Of a stretch of DNA of 64,000 nt, positions 1 to 9,628 are shown piece after piece. The first letter of the stretch is position 1; the number at the start of each line of letters is the position of its first letter. Under the pieces are notes generated by a model. That model was not told the DNA's origin and made no database searches. It saw nothing but the letters and a program-made list of their open reading frames with translations. Made by a program: the position numbers and the translations under genes. Origin of the DNA: Jutongia huaianensis (GTDB lineage: Bacteria > Bacillota > Clostridia > Lachnospirales > Lachnospiraceae); assembly GCF_014384985.1 (NCBI RefSeq), contig NZ_JACRSX010000011.1, forward strand, positions 1 through 64,000, given 5' to 3'.

Positions 1-306
1 GACAATATTACCTATGTTAATGGAAAAAATCTAAGTACGATTGTTTTGGATAATGGATATTTGTATATAATATTGAGATATGGAATTCTGATTTTATTTG
101 TTTATTTTTTGATTGCTTATCGTTTAGCAAAAACGAATAAACGAAATGTGTGTATATTGGGGACGTTGATGGCTGTTTTTTGGATAAATTTTGTTGATAA
201 TGACTTGGTTGACTACTCGTTCCTACCATTTATTCTCTGGGCATTTAATGATTTTAGAACTGACAGCATTTTTGAAAAATTAAAATATAAAATAGAAGGA
301 ATATAA
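1..306 (+). CDS. Wzy-type polysaccharide polymerase, C-terminal fragment
   Basis: The frame is open from the first base and ends at a stop at 304-306, so this is the last 101 codons of a gene that begins outside the window. The motif DNGYLYIILRYG followed by two hydrophobic segments is typical of the C-terminal end of O-antigen/capsule polymerases (Wzy), which join repeat units on the outer face of the membrane. The position, directly before glycosyltransferases and a flippase, agrees. An internal TTG at 46 could be mistaken for a start, but the reading frame continues upstream without a stop. Identity as polymerase is inferred from motif and context, because the conserved loops are not in view. 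Confidence 0.6.
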   Translation, partial: DNITYVNGKNLSTIVLDNGYLYIILRYGILILFVYFLIAYRLAKTNKRNVCILGTLMAVFWINFVDNDLVDYSFLPFILWAFNDFRTDSIFEKLKYKIEGI

Positions 307-324
307 AGGACGATAGATAAAAGT

Positions 325-1233
325 ATGAAAATAGTTATGGTTGTAATTTCTGTATATAATGGTGCAAAGTATATTGAGCGACAGTTGGAGTCTATTTTCG
401 GGCAGACTGGTGTAAAAGTTCAAGTCTTGATACGAGATGATTGCAGTAAAGATAATACGTTGGAAGTTGTGCGAAAATATGTACAAAACCATCCGCAAAA
501 TAAGATTAAAATCATCAAGGGAGAAAATGTTGGCTTTGCAAAAAGTTTTTGGTTGGGGCTTTCAATGAGTGGCGATGCAGACTATTATGCATTTGCAGAT
601 CAGGATGATGTTTGGAAACCGAATAAGCTAATTAGGTGTATTGATGTAATGCAGGAAGCAGATCAGATTCCGCAACTGGCGTATTGCAAAATGCAACGTA
701 GTGATGTTCGACTGAATCGCTTGGATGAACAGGTTGAAATTTTGAAACCGGAACAGTTGACAAAAAAACTTACACTAATTAAAACATATAATTATGGCGC
801 GGCGACGGTTATCAATAAGAGTGCGAAAGAGCTGGTTTGCAGAGTGTGGCCCGAAGTGGACGATTTGCCACATGATATGTGGGTTGGAACATTATGTCAT
901 TGGTTTGGTAAAGTATATTATGTAGATGAAGAACTTTATTATTGGATTCGGTATGATACCAGTGTTACAGGAGAGGGAACAAAAGGAACAGGGATTCAAT
1001 ACAGGCTGAAAAAGACGTTGCAAAAGAAGTCGTATCCTAACATCAGCACAGCAATATTAGAGTTTTACAGTGACCTTTTGCAGCCTAATGATCGGGCTTT
1101 TTTAAAAAAAGCGAGCGATTACAAAACAGTGTTCTATGATAAAATGTCGCTTTTATTTGATCCGACTTTTAAAAGGCTGACATTCAGTGGAACGTTTGCA
1201 CTAAAACTTGGGATTTTATTAAATTGGTATTGA
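325..1233 (+). CDS. Glycosyltransferase family 2 (DQDD type)
   Basis: 302 residues with a GT-A fold start: VISVYNG near residue 7, the acidic RDDCSKDNT near 37, and the metal/nucleotide-binding DQDDVW at 92-97. The ADQDDVW form is common in GT2 enzymes annotated as rhamnosyl- or galactosyltransferases of capsule and O-antigen clusters. It probably adds one sugar to the undecaprenyl-linked repeat unit on the cytoplasmic face. It lies 18 bases after the polymerase and 15 bases before the next GT, in one operon. Donor and acceptor cannot be read from sequence. Confidence 0.85.
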   Translation: MKIVMVVISVYNGAKYIERQLESIFGQTGVKVQVLIRDDCSKDNTLEVVRKYVQNHPQNKIKIIKGENVGFAKSFWLGLSMSGDADYYAFADQDDVWKPNKLIRCIDVMQEADQIPQLAYCKMQRSDVRLNRLDEQVEILKPEQLTKKLTLIKTYNYGAATVINKSAKELVCRVWPEVDDLPHDMWVGTLCHWFGKVYYVDEELYYWIRYDTSVTGEGTKGTGIQYRLKKTLQKKSYPNISTAILEFYSDLLQPNDRAFLKKASDYKTVFYDKMSLLFDPTFKRLTFSGTFALKLGILLNWY

Positions 1234-1248
1234 GGAAGGGAGAAAGAA

Positions 1249-2280
1249 ATGAAAGAGCAGAAGGTAACAATTGTTGTTCCAGTGTATAATGTAGAAAAAT
1301 ATCTGAAGAGATGCGTGGATTCGCTTCTCGGACAAAGCTACCAAAATATTGAAATTCTTTTGGTGGACGATGGATCAAAAGACTCTTCACTTTCCATATG
1401 TAAGAAATATGAATTACAAGATTCACGAATTCGAGTATTTCATAAAGAAAATGAGGGTCTTGGCCTGACGCGGAATTATGGTATTGAAAGAGCCACTGGT
1501 GAGTATATCACATTTGTTGATTCGGATGACTATTTAACATTGGATGCGATTGCAGTCATGTTGGAAAGAGCAATTGCGACAGACGTAGATGTGGTAATTG
1601 CAAGTCATTACTATAAAAATGAAGAACAGAGAGTTACAGTGTCAGAGCGTATCTACAGTGGAAACGAAATTAAAGAAACACTTATGGTTCATATGATGGG
1701 AAATAAAGGTAATAAGTTAGATGCTCTTTCTTATACGGCATGTTGGAAACTATATAAAAAAGAATTGTTTATAAAAAATAATCTTGTTTTTCCGTCTGAG
1801 CGAAAACTTATTTGGGAGGATCTTGCTTTTAGCGTAGAAGCGTATCCCTTATGTGAAAAGGTATATATTCTCCATAAACCTGTTTATTATTATTGCTTTA
1901 ATGAAGAATCCTTAACGCATACATACAAGCCAAACAAGTTGGAACTTGTTATGGAATTGTATCATTATATGGGCGTTAAAATACAGGATTTGAACTTGCC
2001 GGGGGAAGCACAATATCGTTTAGATACAAATTTTATTGGACATATTCGTACTTGCATTAAACTTGAAGTATTTTATACAGATAAAAATGGTTTTGGAACG
2101 GCAATTCAAAACATCAGAAAGATTTGTTCCCGAAAAGATGTTCAAAGGTTAATAAGAAGTTATCCTAAAACTTCTTTTAACAAGTCACAATATGTTTACA
2201 ACTTTGCAATGGAGCATATGTTGGTTTATATGGTATATTTTTTGACGTGGCTTCAGAATAAAAAGAAGAGAATTGAGTAA
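1249..2280 (+). CDS. Glycosyltransferase family 2 (EpsJ/CpsJ-like)
   Basis: 343 residues. The GT2 hallmarks are VPVYNVEKYL near 10-19, VDDGS at 39-43 and the catalytic DSDD at 91-94. A further C-terminal region with WEDLAF is typical of capsular GT2 enzymes, where it follows the acceptor region. The start ATG has a purine-rich site (gaaggga) 10 bases upstream. It is part of the exopolysaccharide operon and likely transfers a hexose or N-acetylhexosamine. Linkage is unknown. Confidence 0.87.
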   Translation: MKEQKVTIVVPVYNVEKYLKRCVDSLLGQSYQNIEILLVDDGSKDSSLSICKKYELQDSRIRVFHKENEGLGLTRNYGIERATGEYITFVDSDDYLTLDAIAVMLERAIATDVDVVIASHYYKNEEQRVTVSERIYSGNEIKETLMVHMMGNKGNKLDALSYTACWKLYKKELFIKNNLVFPSERKLIWEDLAFSVEAYPLCEKVYILHKPVYYYCFNEESLTHTYKPNKLELVMELYHYMGVKIQDLNLPGEAQYRLDTNFIGHIRTCIKLEVFYTDKNGFGTAIQNIRKICSRKDVQRLIRSYPKTSFNKSQYVYNFAMEHMLVYMVYFLTWLQNKKKRIE

Positions 2281-2304
2281 ATATTTGAAAATGGAGGATG
2301 TGAT

Positions 2305-3219
2305 ATGGAAGCTCCTTTAGTTTCTATTCTTATGAGTACCTACAATGAAACACCGAAAGAATTGGATGAGAGTATAAATTCTATTTTACATCAGACGTAT
2401 TCCAATTTTGAATTCTTAATTATTAATGATAACCCTAATAACTGCGAGTTGGAAGAAACATTGAAAACATATGTAGACAGTCGAATTAGAATTATTCGTA
2501 ATGAAAAGAATTTAGGGCTTGTAAAAAGTTTAAATGCAGGATTGAAATTATGTGAAGGTCAATACGTGGCTAGAATGGATGCCGATGATATAAGTCGTCA
2601 ATCAAGAATACAGGATGAGTTGCTATATTTAAAAAAAAATCATTTAGATATGATTGGTAGTTATATTGAAACGATTGATGAGCACGGAGAAACGATTAAA
2701 TCTTTGATGAGATTTCCAGAGAAACATAATCAGATTGCAAAGTTTATGCGATGGGGAAGCTGTAGTTGTCATCCCACGTGGTTTTTAAAGCGTGAAGTTT
2801 GTTTAAAATTACATGGGTACCGAAAAACACCACATTGTGAAGATTATGATTTTATGCTACGGGCAATAAATAATGGATATAAAATTGGAAATATACCTAA
2901 AGTTGAACTAAGTTATAGAATACGTAAGAGTGGCGTGTCAAAATCACACGAGGCAGAACAATTTCTTCTAAGAGATTATCTTGCTCAAAATATGAAACGG
3001 ATTGATTTGCTAACGGAAGAGTCCATTACAGAATTTCTTGATTCTGAAAAATTCCATAGGCAGGTTGAGCAGCTTACACGCTATAAAAACGAAAAACAAA
3101 TAATAAAAAATGGATCATGTATTAAAAAAATTAAAGCTGCTACACAAATTCCGAAAAATTGTTTTTTTTGGAGAGACATCGTTGAAAAAACAACATTGTT
3201 ACTAAGAGAGCACACATAA
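2305..3219 (+). CDS. Glycosyltransferase family 2 (DADD type)
   Basis: 304 residues with SILMSTYNE at 7-15, NDNPNNC near 41-47 in the place of the usual DDGS, and RMDADD at 90-95. These resemble capsular galactosyl/rhamnosyl GT2 proteins. HCEDYDFMLRA near 180-190 matches the conserved ED motif that supplies the catalytic base in GT-A enzymes. It has a ggagg-type ribosome binding site and lies 24 bases after the previous gene. Substrate is not predictable. Confidence 0.86.
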   Translation: MEAPLVSILMSTYNETPKELDESINSILHQTYSNFEFLIINDNPNNCELEETLKTYVDSRIRIIRNEKNLGLVKSLNAGLKLCEGQYVARMDADDISRQSRIQDELLYLKKNHLDMIGSYIETIDEHGETIKSLMRFPEKHNQIAKFMRWGSCSCHPTWFLKREVCLKLHGYRKTPHCEDYDFMLRAINNGYKIGNIPKVELSYRIRKSGVSKSHEAEQFLLRDYLAQNMKRIDLLTEESITEFLDSEKFHRQVEQLTRYKNEKQIIKNGSCIKKIKAATQIPKNCFFWRDIVEKTTLLLREHT

Positions 3220-3236
3220 TTGAAAGGATGGTATCA

Positions 3237-4187
3237 TTGAAAAGGATTTTGCTTTTAATGCCCTCATTTATGGGATATGAAAAAAGCTTGCAAAATCAGT
3301 TGGAAAAAAAATATGAAGTAACATTGCTTAATTGTGACCAATTTGATAAGGCAATTCTTGATGAATATAAAAAGTGTAGTAAATTTCGGTGGATATTGCG
3401 AAAAATTTTTTTAATAATTAAGGAACATGATCAAGAGAGAGCTGAAGCTAAGTATTTGATGCAAACGCTTGAAAAGGTGAATGCAGCGAAAAATTACTAT
3501 TCGGTGGTATTTTGCATTAATGGGTCTTTTTTATCTGATAAATTTTATCAGGTAATAAAGGAAAGAAATCCGCAAGCACGTTATATCTATTATGCGTGGG
3601 ATGATGTGAGAAACTTGATAAAACAATCACATATCAAGCTTTTTGATGAGAAGTTTGCATATAATATTTCCGAGTGTAAAAAATATAATTTCTCGTATTG
3701 CCCAATGTTTGTCCAAAATAAAACAGTTGGACATAATTCGGAAGATATATACGACATTCTTTTTATTGGATCGGCACACTCGGATAGACAGAAAATTGCA
3801 GATGAATTGTATGTAAAGTATGGGAAAAAGTATAGATTATTTATTTATTTATATGATCCAACACATACGAATGGACGGTTTTGTCACGATCAGCCGTTGA
3901 CATATGAAAAATATATAGAATATATGCGGAAGTCTAAAGCTCTTATAGATGTACCGCAATCCACACAAGAGGGTCCTACTACACGTTCATTTGATGCATT
4001 GCTAACAAAGACGAAAGTGATTACGGTAAATTCGTATATAAAGGAATATCCAATTTATTCTGATAACATCTTGATTGTAGACAGGAACAATATAGTGATA
4101 GATGATGAATTTATGAATAAGCCATATATCGAAACCGGCTATCAAGCATTGACTATTTTAGAATGGTTGAAAAAATTTAATTTATAA
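3237..4187 (+). CDS. GT-B-like capsule protein (CgeB/Eps11J-like)
   Basis: About 316 residues. The TTG at 3237 is preferred because AAAGGATGG ends six bases before it, whereas the ATG at 3228 directly abuts that site. The protein begins KRILLLMPSF and has a central DILFIGSAHSDR segment and a late STQEGPTTRSFDAL segment. These resemble the donor-binding half of GT-B glycosyltransferases of the CgeB/glycosyl_trans_1_2 type found in Firmicute capsule loci. It most likely transfers a sugar or modifies the repeat unit. This is a family-level guess; no catalytic residue can be named with certainty. Confidence 0.55.
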   Translation: MKRILLLMPSFMGYEKSLQNQLEKKYEVTLLNCDQFDKAILDEYKKCSKFRWILRKIFLIIKEHDQERAEAKYLMQTLEKVNAAKNYYSVVFCINGSFLSDKFYQVIKERNPQARYIYYAWDDVRNLIKQSHIKLFDEKFAYNISECKKYNFSYCPMFVQNKTVGHNSEDIYDILFIGSAHSDRQKIADELYVKYGKKYRLFIYLYDPTHTNGRFCHDQPLTYEKYIEYMRKSKALIDVPQSTQEGPTTRSFDALLTKTKVITVNSYIKEYPIYSDNILIVDRNNIVIDDEFMNKPYIETGYQALTILEWLKKFNL

Positions 4188-4199
4188 GGAAGAATAAAA

Positions 4200-5432
4200 A
4201 TGAGAATTCTAGTTATTAACTGTCATTCGGATAATCGTGGTGATGAAGCTGCTGTTCATGCGATGGTAGATGAAATAAGTGTTGCACATCCGGAAGTTGA
4301 AATTATACTAGCCATCCGTGGTGCAGGAACAAAATATCCTAATATGCCGTCCAATGTTAAAATGATTCATCAGTTTATGCCAATTTCTTTTAAAGCTAAA
4401 GTTGCACATAGAATTGCTGTGCTGACGGACGGAAAGATATCAATTTCTTTAAATGAGAGGGTATTGATTTCGGAGATTTCCAAATCTGATATTATTTTAC
4501 ATGCACCGGGAGGTCCAAGCATAGGTGATACATACTATAGTGATGAATCAACCTATCTTGCAATTTATGATTTGCTGATTGCAATGCATAAGCCATATAT
4601 GTTTTATGCTCCGTCTATGGGACCATTTCAGAGAGAAGAACGTAATTCGTGGCGTAAAAAGATTCTGGAACATTCAGAAGCGATTGTGTTAAGAGATCCC
4701 ATTTCAGAGAAATATGTACGTAGTATTGTTCCAAACAAAAAAGTTTCTTCGACTTTGGATTCGGCATTTCAACATGATGTAAATACTGAACAGAATCAAG
4801 AAAAGCTGAATCAATATATAGACTTGAAGAGATTTTTAGAAAAACATGAAAAATGCGTAGGTGTTACTATTACTGATTTACAGTGGCATCCAGTGTATTC
4901 AAAGGATCCTGCAATTGCTAAAAACGTTCGTGATATATTTCATGAGTTCTTTTCAAGTATTACAAAGATTGGCTATGGTGTAGTGTTTATTCCTCAATTA
5001 TACGGAAACGCAAACGATTATGATTTGATGTGTAAATTCTGTTGTGATACAAATGATTATTTTATAGTGACAGCAAATGATGGACGATATGATGCGTATT
5101 TTCAACAATATTTGGTAGGTCAGTTGTACGCAGTTATTGGTATGCGATACCATAGTAATATTTTTTCTGCCAAGATGGGGACACCTTTCATTTCGATATC
5201 ATACGAACAGAAGATGAAAGGATTTATGGAAAAAATGGACTTAGTAGAGTATTGCATTGATCTTCAAAATCTGTCGAAAGATGTTTTGAAAAATCGTTTT
5301 GAGTACCTTGTAAAGCAGTATGATGAGTACAAAAAGTTCCTTTGTAATAAACACACCTTTATGAAAACTGAAGCTCATAAAACGACAGATATTTTAGAAA
5401 CAATATTAGAAAGAGAAGACACAGTGATATGA
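4200..5432 (+). CDS. Polysaccharide pyruvyl transferase family protein
   Basis: 410 residues matching the PF04230 (CsaB/WcaK) pattern: NCHSDNRGDEAA at 7-18, GGPSIGDTYY near 103-112, the PSMGPF strand near 138, and GMRYHSNIFSAKMGTPF in the C-terminal third, where an Arg/His pair is conserved. Such enzymes move a pyruvyl group from phosphoenolpyruvate to a sugar hydroxyl, making ketal-pyruvylated polysaccharide. It is translationally coupled to the flippase gene through an ATGA overlap. Pyruvylation would give the polymer a negative charge; this is inferred from family membership. Confidence 0.85.
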   Translation: MRILVINCHSDNRGDEAAVHAMVDEISVAHPEVEIILAIRGAGTKYPNMPSNVKMIHQFMPISFKAKVAHRIAVLTDGKISISLNERVLISEISKSDIILHAPGGPSIGDTYYSDESTYLAIYDLLIAMHKPYMFYAPSMGPFQREERNSWRKKILEHSEAIVLRDPISEKYVRSIVPNKKVSSTLDSAFQHDVNTEQNQEKLNQYIDLKRFLEKHEKCVGVTITDLQWHPVYSKDPAIAKNVRDIFHEFFSSITKIGYGVVFIPQLYGNANDYDLMCKFCCDTNDYFIVTANDGRYDAYFQQYLVGQLYAVIGMRYHSNIFSAKMGTPFISISYEQKMKGFMEKMDLVEYCIDLQNLSKDVLKNRFEYLVKQYDEYKKFLCNKHTFMKTEAHKTTDILETILEREDTVI

Positions 5433-6979
5433 ACAGAACCCAAAACGCAACAAGAAATATGGTGTTTGGAGTCATCTTGAAACTTTACCAAATTTTATTG
5501 CCTTTTTTGATGCGAACAGCAATGATTTATCTGATGGGAGTAGAGTATTTAGGATTAAATAGTTTGTTTACATCCGTTTTGCAAGTTTTGAATCTTGCAG
5601 AACTTGGAGTAGGTTCGGCAATGGTCTATAGTATGTATAAACCAATTGCTGAGAATGACAAATTAACAATTTGTGCATTGTTGAGGCTGTACAAAAAATA
5701 CTATTTTTTCGTAGGGCTAATAATTGCTTGTGTTGGTGCATTATTGACCCCTTTGATTCCAAAACTAATAAACGGGGATATTCCTGAACAGTTAAATGTT
5801 TATATTCTGTATTTGATAAATTTGGCAGCCACGGTAATGACATATTGGATGTTTGCTTATAAGAATTCTTTGCTTCAGGCTTATCAACGAAGTGACATAG
5901 CGAGTAAGATAACAATTATAACAACATCGCTTCAATATGCTATACAACTGATGGTTTTGTGGGTGTTTCATAACTATTATCTTTACATTATTGTTATGCT
6001 TTTTACGCAGGCGATGGCGAATGTTATTACTGCAATGGTAGCATCGCGTTTATATTCAGATATGGAACCAAAAGGAAATTTGCCTGATAAAATGGTAAAA
6101 ACAATCAATCAAAGAATTAAAGACCTGTTTACTGCAAAACTTGGAGCGACGATTGTTAATTCTGCAGATACGATTGTTATTTCGGCATTTCTGGGTTTGA
6201 CAATTCTGGCCATGTATCAAAACTACTATTTTATTATGTCTTCAGTTATGGGGATTTTGACAGTAGTTTTTAGTTCCTGTTTGGCTGGGGTCGGTAATAG
6301 CATGGTAATGGAAAGCGCAGAAAAAAATTATAACGATTTTAGAGTTCTTACATTTTTGACAAATTGGATAGTTACCGTTTGTATGTGTTGCTTTGCAACA
6401 ATATATCAACCATTTATCGAACTTTGGGTAGGAAAAGATTATATTTTTGATGAAATTGTTGTTGCACTTTTTTGTGTTTATTTTTATCTTGTAACGATGC
6501 AACAAGTAAATGGAATGTATAAAGATGCTGCAGGCGTGTGGCATCAGGATAGATTCCGTCCACTTATTGCGGCAATGGTTAATATGTTTTTTAATATTGC
6601 ATTAGTTCAATATTGGGGCATTTACGCAATATTGCTTTCAACTATCATTAGTTATGTTTTTGTATCAATGCCATGGATGATTAGTAATGTTTTTAAATAT
6701 GTGTTTCATAGAAGTTTGAAACAATTTGTGAAAGAGTTTGTGATATATTTCTTTGCTGCATGTATTATTGCATTTTTGTGCTGGATCTTGTGCAGAACAA
6801 CAAGAGGGTTATCTTTGTTGGGGCAGGTTATAATAAATTTAATTCTTTCGGTCGCTTTATCGAATATAGTAATGTTTGCTATATATAGAGAAAACAGTTA
6901 TTATAATCAGATGGTTGAACTGGTTGATAAGATAACCAAGTATAAAATAACGAAAGTATTAAAAATGATAAAAAAATAA
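5429..6979 (+). CDS. Wzx-type oligosaccharide flippase
   Basis: 516 residues with many hydrophobic segments (about 12-14 predicted by eye), consistent with the MOP/MVF superfamily flippases that move undecaprenyl-linked repeat units across the membrane. The N-terminus (MNRTQNATRNMVFGVI then GVEYLGLNSLFTSVLQVLNLAELGVG split by a short turn) is characteristic of Firmicute capsule Wzx proteins. Its ATG overlaps the stop of the pyruvyl transferase gene. It completes a Wzy-dependent export set together with the partial polymerase at the window start. Confidence 0.88.
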   Translation: MNRTQNATRNMVFGVILKLYQILLPFLMRTAMIYLMGVEYLGLNSLFTSVLQVLNLAELGVGSAMVYSMYKPIAENDKLTICALLRLYKKYYFFVGLIIACVGALLTPLIPKLINGDIPEQLNVYILYLINLAATVMTYWMFAYKNSLLQAYQRSDIASKITIITTSLQYAIQLMVLWVFHNYYLYIIVMLFTQAMANVITAMVASRLYSDMEPKGNLPDKMVKTINQRIKDLFTAKLGATIVNSADTIVISAFLGLTILAMYQNYYFIMSSVMGILTVVFSSCLAGVGNSMVMESAEKNYNDFRVLTFLTNWIVTVCMCCFATIYQPFIELWVGKDYIFDEIVVALFCVYFYLVTMQQVNGMYKDAAGVWHQDRFRPLIAAMVNMFFNIALVQYWGIYAILLSTIISYVFVSMPWMISNVFKYVFHRSLKQFVKEFVIYFFAACIIAFLCWILCRTTRGLSLLGQVIINLILSVALSNIVMFAIYRENSYYNQMVELVDKITKYKITKVLKMIKK

Positions 6980-7025
6980 CGAAGAGACTTTTCTGCAAAA
7001 GTGTATAGTAAAGGGGAAAAGAAAT

Positions 7026-8783
7026 ATGTATTCAAGTGAAAGAAATGTACAAATGTTATTGGCACTATTAAAAGCACACAAAATAAAAAAAATGGTATTA
7101 AGTCCAGGAAGTGCCAATGCATCCTTTGTAGCAAGTGCACAATATGATGGAGAGTTTGAATTGTACTCATCTGTTGACGAACGATCCGCAGCATATATTG
7201 CTTGTGGGTTGGCAGAAGAATCTCAAGAACCTGTTGTGATTTGCTGTACTGGAGCTACGGCATCAAGAAACTATATGCCAGGATTGACGGAGGCATATTA
7301 TAGAAAGTTACCTATTGTTGCAGTAACGGCAACACGACCAATTGCTTGGCTTGGACAAAATCGTGATCAACTGATTGATAGAACCGTTATACCAAATGAC
7401 ATTGCAGTAAAAAGTGTACATCTTCCAGTCATACTGAATGAGCAAGAAGAATGGGAATGCAATTTGAAGATTAATGATGCCCTGATGGAACTTTATCGAA
7501 ACGGAAGAGGACCGGTGCATATTAATTTGACTACATCCTATAGCCTTGATTTTTCCGTAAGTAAACTTCCACAAGAACGTGTTATTCAAAGAATTAATTT
7601 TGGGAGGGAGTTACCTAAATTATCTAATGGCAATATTGCAATATTTGTGGGAGCTCATTCGGCGTGGAGTGAAAAATTAAAAGTTGCGGTTGAATCATTT
7701 TGTGAACAATATAATGCGTTTGTTTTTTATGATCAAACAAGTAATTACACAGGAAAGTATGGCATTCCTTGTGGACTATTCGATATTGGAGGATTTCCTA
7801 ATTTAAAGATAGATCTTTTGATCCACTTGGGAAATATATCGGCATCATGGCCATCATCGGCTAGAGAAATATGGAGAGTGAATTCTGATGGTGAGATTCG
7901 GGACACATACCAACATCTTACAAAAGTATTTGAAATGCAAGAGGAAGATTTTTTTATGGCGTATTGCGACTATTATCAAATAGGTCAGACTACACAATAT
8001 GAAAAGTGGCACGCTGTATATAATTTACGAATAGAGGCAATGCAGAACTATGATAATGATATGGCATTTTCTTCTTTGTGGATTGCACAGAACATGCATA
8101 AAAATATGCCTAAAAATTCTATTATCCATTTTGGAATTTTGAATTCTCTCCGTTGTTGGAATTGTTTTGAAATTGACCATAGCATTCGAGGTTATTCAAA
8201 TACGGGGGGCTTTGGAATTGACGGTGGTGTTTCAAGTCTAATAGGTGCATCATTTGTGGATTTTGATAAAATATATTATGGTATATTTGGAGATTTAGCT
8301 TTTTTTTATGACATGAATAGCTTGGGAAATAAGCATATTGCATCTAATGTACGTATTCTTGTTGTTAATAATGGATTAGGAGGAGAGTTCAAAAATTCCT
8401 TAGGAAATGTTCAGAAAGCAGGCCTTGGAGATTTGGCAAATGAATATATTTCGGCTTATGGGCATTATGGTGAAAAATCGCCAGAACTTTTAAAACATTA
8501 TGCACAAGATTTGGGATTTCAGTATTTATCCGCGACTGATAAAAAGAGTTTTTTTGTAGCAATGAAAGAGTTTACCGCAACAGAACATAAAGAAAAACCA
8601 ATGTTTTTTGAAGTGTTTATAGATGAACAGGAGGATGTAAGTGCACTTGATTTGATTCAGAGTTTAGCTGATTTTTCGGAAAGCGAACAAAATGTTATAA
8701 AAAAAACAAAAAAAATTGCAAAAAATATTCTTGGACGAAAAGGTGTAAAAATAAGTCAAAAAATTATGCGTAAAAATGATTGA
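7026..8783 (+). CDS. MenD-like thiamine-diphosphate enzyme in polysaccharide cluster
   Basis: 585 residues. The N-terminal Pyr domain has LSPGSANA (25-32) and SSVDERSAA (48-56), matching the MenD-type SPGSR and DERSA motifs, including the catalytic Glu (here 52). The C-terminal PP domain has GDLAFFYDMN at 422-431 and NNG at 448-450, the metal/ThDP site. It therefore looks closer to MenD than to acetolactate synthase. Menaquinone genes are absent here. It sits 46 bases after the flippase and 8 bases before an SDR gene, so it probably builds an unusual carbohydrate or cyclitol residue through a ThDP-dependent C-C bond step. Reaction and substrate are unknown. Confidence 0.75.
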   Translation: MYSSERNVQMLLALLKAHKIKKMVLSPGSANASFVASAQYDGEFELYSSVDERSAAYIACGLAEESQEPVVICCTGATASRNYMPGLTEAYYRKLPIVAVTATRPIAWLGQNRDQLIDRTVIPNDIAVKSVHLPVILNEQEEWECNLKINDALMELYRNGRGPVHINLTTSYSLDFSVSKLPQERVIQRINFGRELPKLSNGNIAIFVGAHSAWSEKLKVAVESFCEQYNAFVFYDQTSNYTGKYGIPCGLFDIGGFPNLKIDLLIHLGNISASWPSSAREIWRVNSDGEIRDTYQHLTKVFEMQEEDFFMAYCDYYQIGQTTQYEKWHAVYNLRIEAMQNYDNDMAFSSLWIAQNMHKNMPKNSIIHFGILNSLRCWNCFEIDHSIRGYSNTGGFGIDGGVSSLIGASFVDFDKIYYGIFGDLAFFYDMNSLGNKHIASNVRILVVNNGLGGEFKNSLGNVQKAGLGDLANEYISAYGHYGEKSPELLKHYAQDLGFQYLSATDKKSFFVAMKEFTATEHKEKPMFFEVFIDEQEDVSALDLIQSLADFSESEQNVIKKTKKIAKNILGRKGVKISQKIMRKND

Positions 8784-8791
8784 GGTGAAAA

Positions 8792-9628
8792 ATGAGTGTA
8801 GGCTTAAAAATTCGAGAGTTAATAGATTATTATTACTCAAAAAAGAATGAAAAAAATATTGTTTCAATTAATATTCCTAAAAATCAAAGCAATTTATTGG
8901 AAAATAAAGTTGCATTGATAGTTGGCGGAACTGGAGGAATCGGAGTGGCGATTGCTGAAGCATTTATTGCGGCTGGTGCAAAGGTTATTGTTTCGGGTAC
9001 AAAAGAAGAAAAGGTAAAGAATACTGTTGAAAAACTTGGCAATTCTGCAAGAGGTGTACAGATAGATTTGAATAAAGTAACAATGTTTGATAATAAAGTG
9101 TCACAGGCTGTCACATTGTTCCAGGAAAACAAAATTGATATTCTTGTGAATTGTGCAGGAGTGCATGGAAATCAAAAGTTTGGAACTGTTTCAGAAACAA
9201 CATATGATTCAGTTATGAATACGAATCTTAAGGGAATGTTTTTTATGACGCAGTCAGTGAGCAATTATATGAAAAAGAAGAAAATAAAAGGACATATTCT
9301 TAATGTTAGTTCAGCAGCAGCTTTAAAACCAGGCTATACACCTTATGAAATATCAAAAAGTGGAGTGCGATCATTTACACTGGGAGCAGCAGCTGAGTTG
9401 ATACCGTATGGTATAATTGTAAATGCGATTGCGCCAGGACCAGTTGCAACGGCAATGCTTGGACGTAAAGCGGAAGATACATTGTATACTGACTGTATAC
9501 CGGCCAAGCGATTTGCAACACCTTCAGAAATTGGACAATTAGCAGTAATAATGGTCAGTGATATGTGTAATTTGGTAGTGGGGGATACTTTTTACATTAG
9601 TGGAGGGTCTGGAACTACTAAATATTGA
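8792..9628 (+). CDS. Short-chain dehydrogenase/reductase (SDR)
   Basis: 278 residues. The Rossmann motif GGTGGIG is at 45-51, NCAG at 120-123, the catalytic Ser near 173-174 and Tyr-x3-Lys at 185-189, so the classical SDR active site is intact. A 37-residue polar N-terminal extension precedes the fold, which is unusual. The ATG has gaggtg upstream and follows the MenD-like gene by 8 bases, implying that the two enzymes act in sequence. Likely role: NAD(P)-dependent reduction or oxidation of the product of the ThDP enzyme for polysaccharide decoration (inference). Confidence 0.82.
   Translation: MSVGLKIRELIDYYYSKKNEKNIVSINIPKNQSNLLENKVALIVGGTGGIGVAIAEAFIAAGAKVIVSGTKEEKVKNTVEKLGNSARGVQIDLNKVTMFDNKVSQAVTLFQENKIDILVNCAGVHGNQKFGTVSETTYDSVMNTNLKGMFFMTQSVSNYMKKKKIKGHILNVSSAAALKPGYTPYEISKSGVRSFTLGAAAELIPYGIIVNAIAPGPVATAMLGRKAEDTLYTDCIPAKRFATPSEIGQLAVIMVSDMCNLVVGDTFYISGGSGTTKY

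Noticed and set aside
7026..8783. Menaquinone biosynthesis gene menD
   Set aside because: Motifs are MenD-like, but the surroundings are capsule genes and no other men gene is present, so the symbol is not used.
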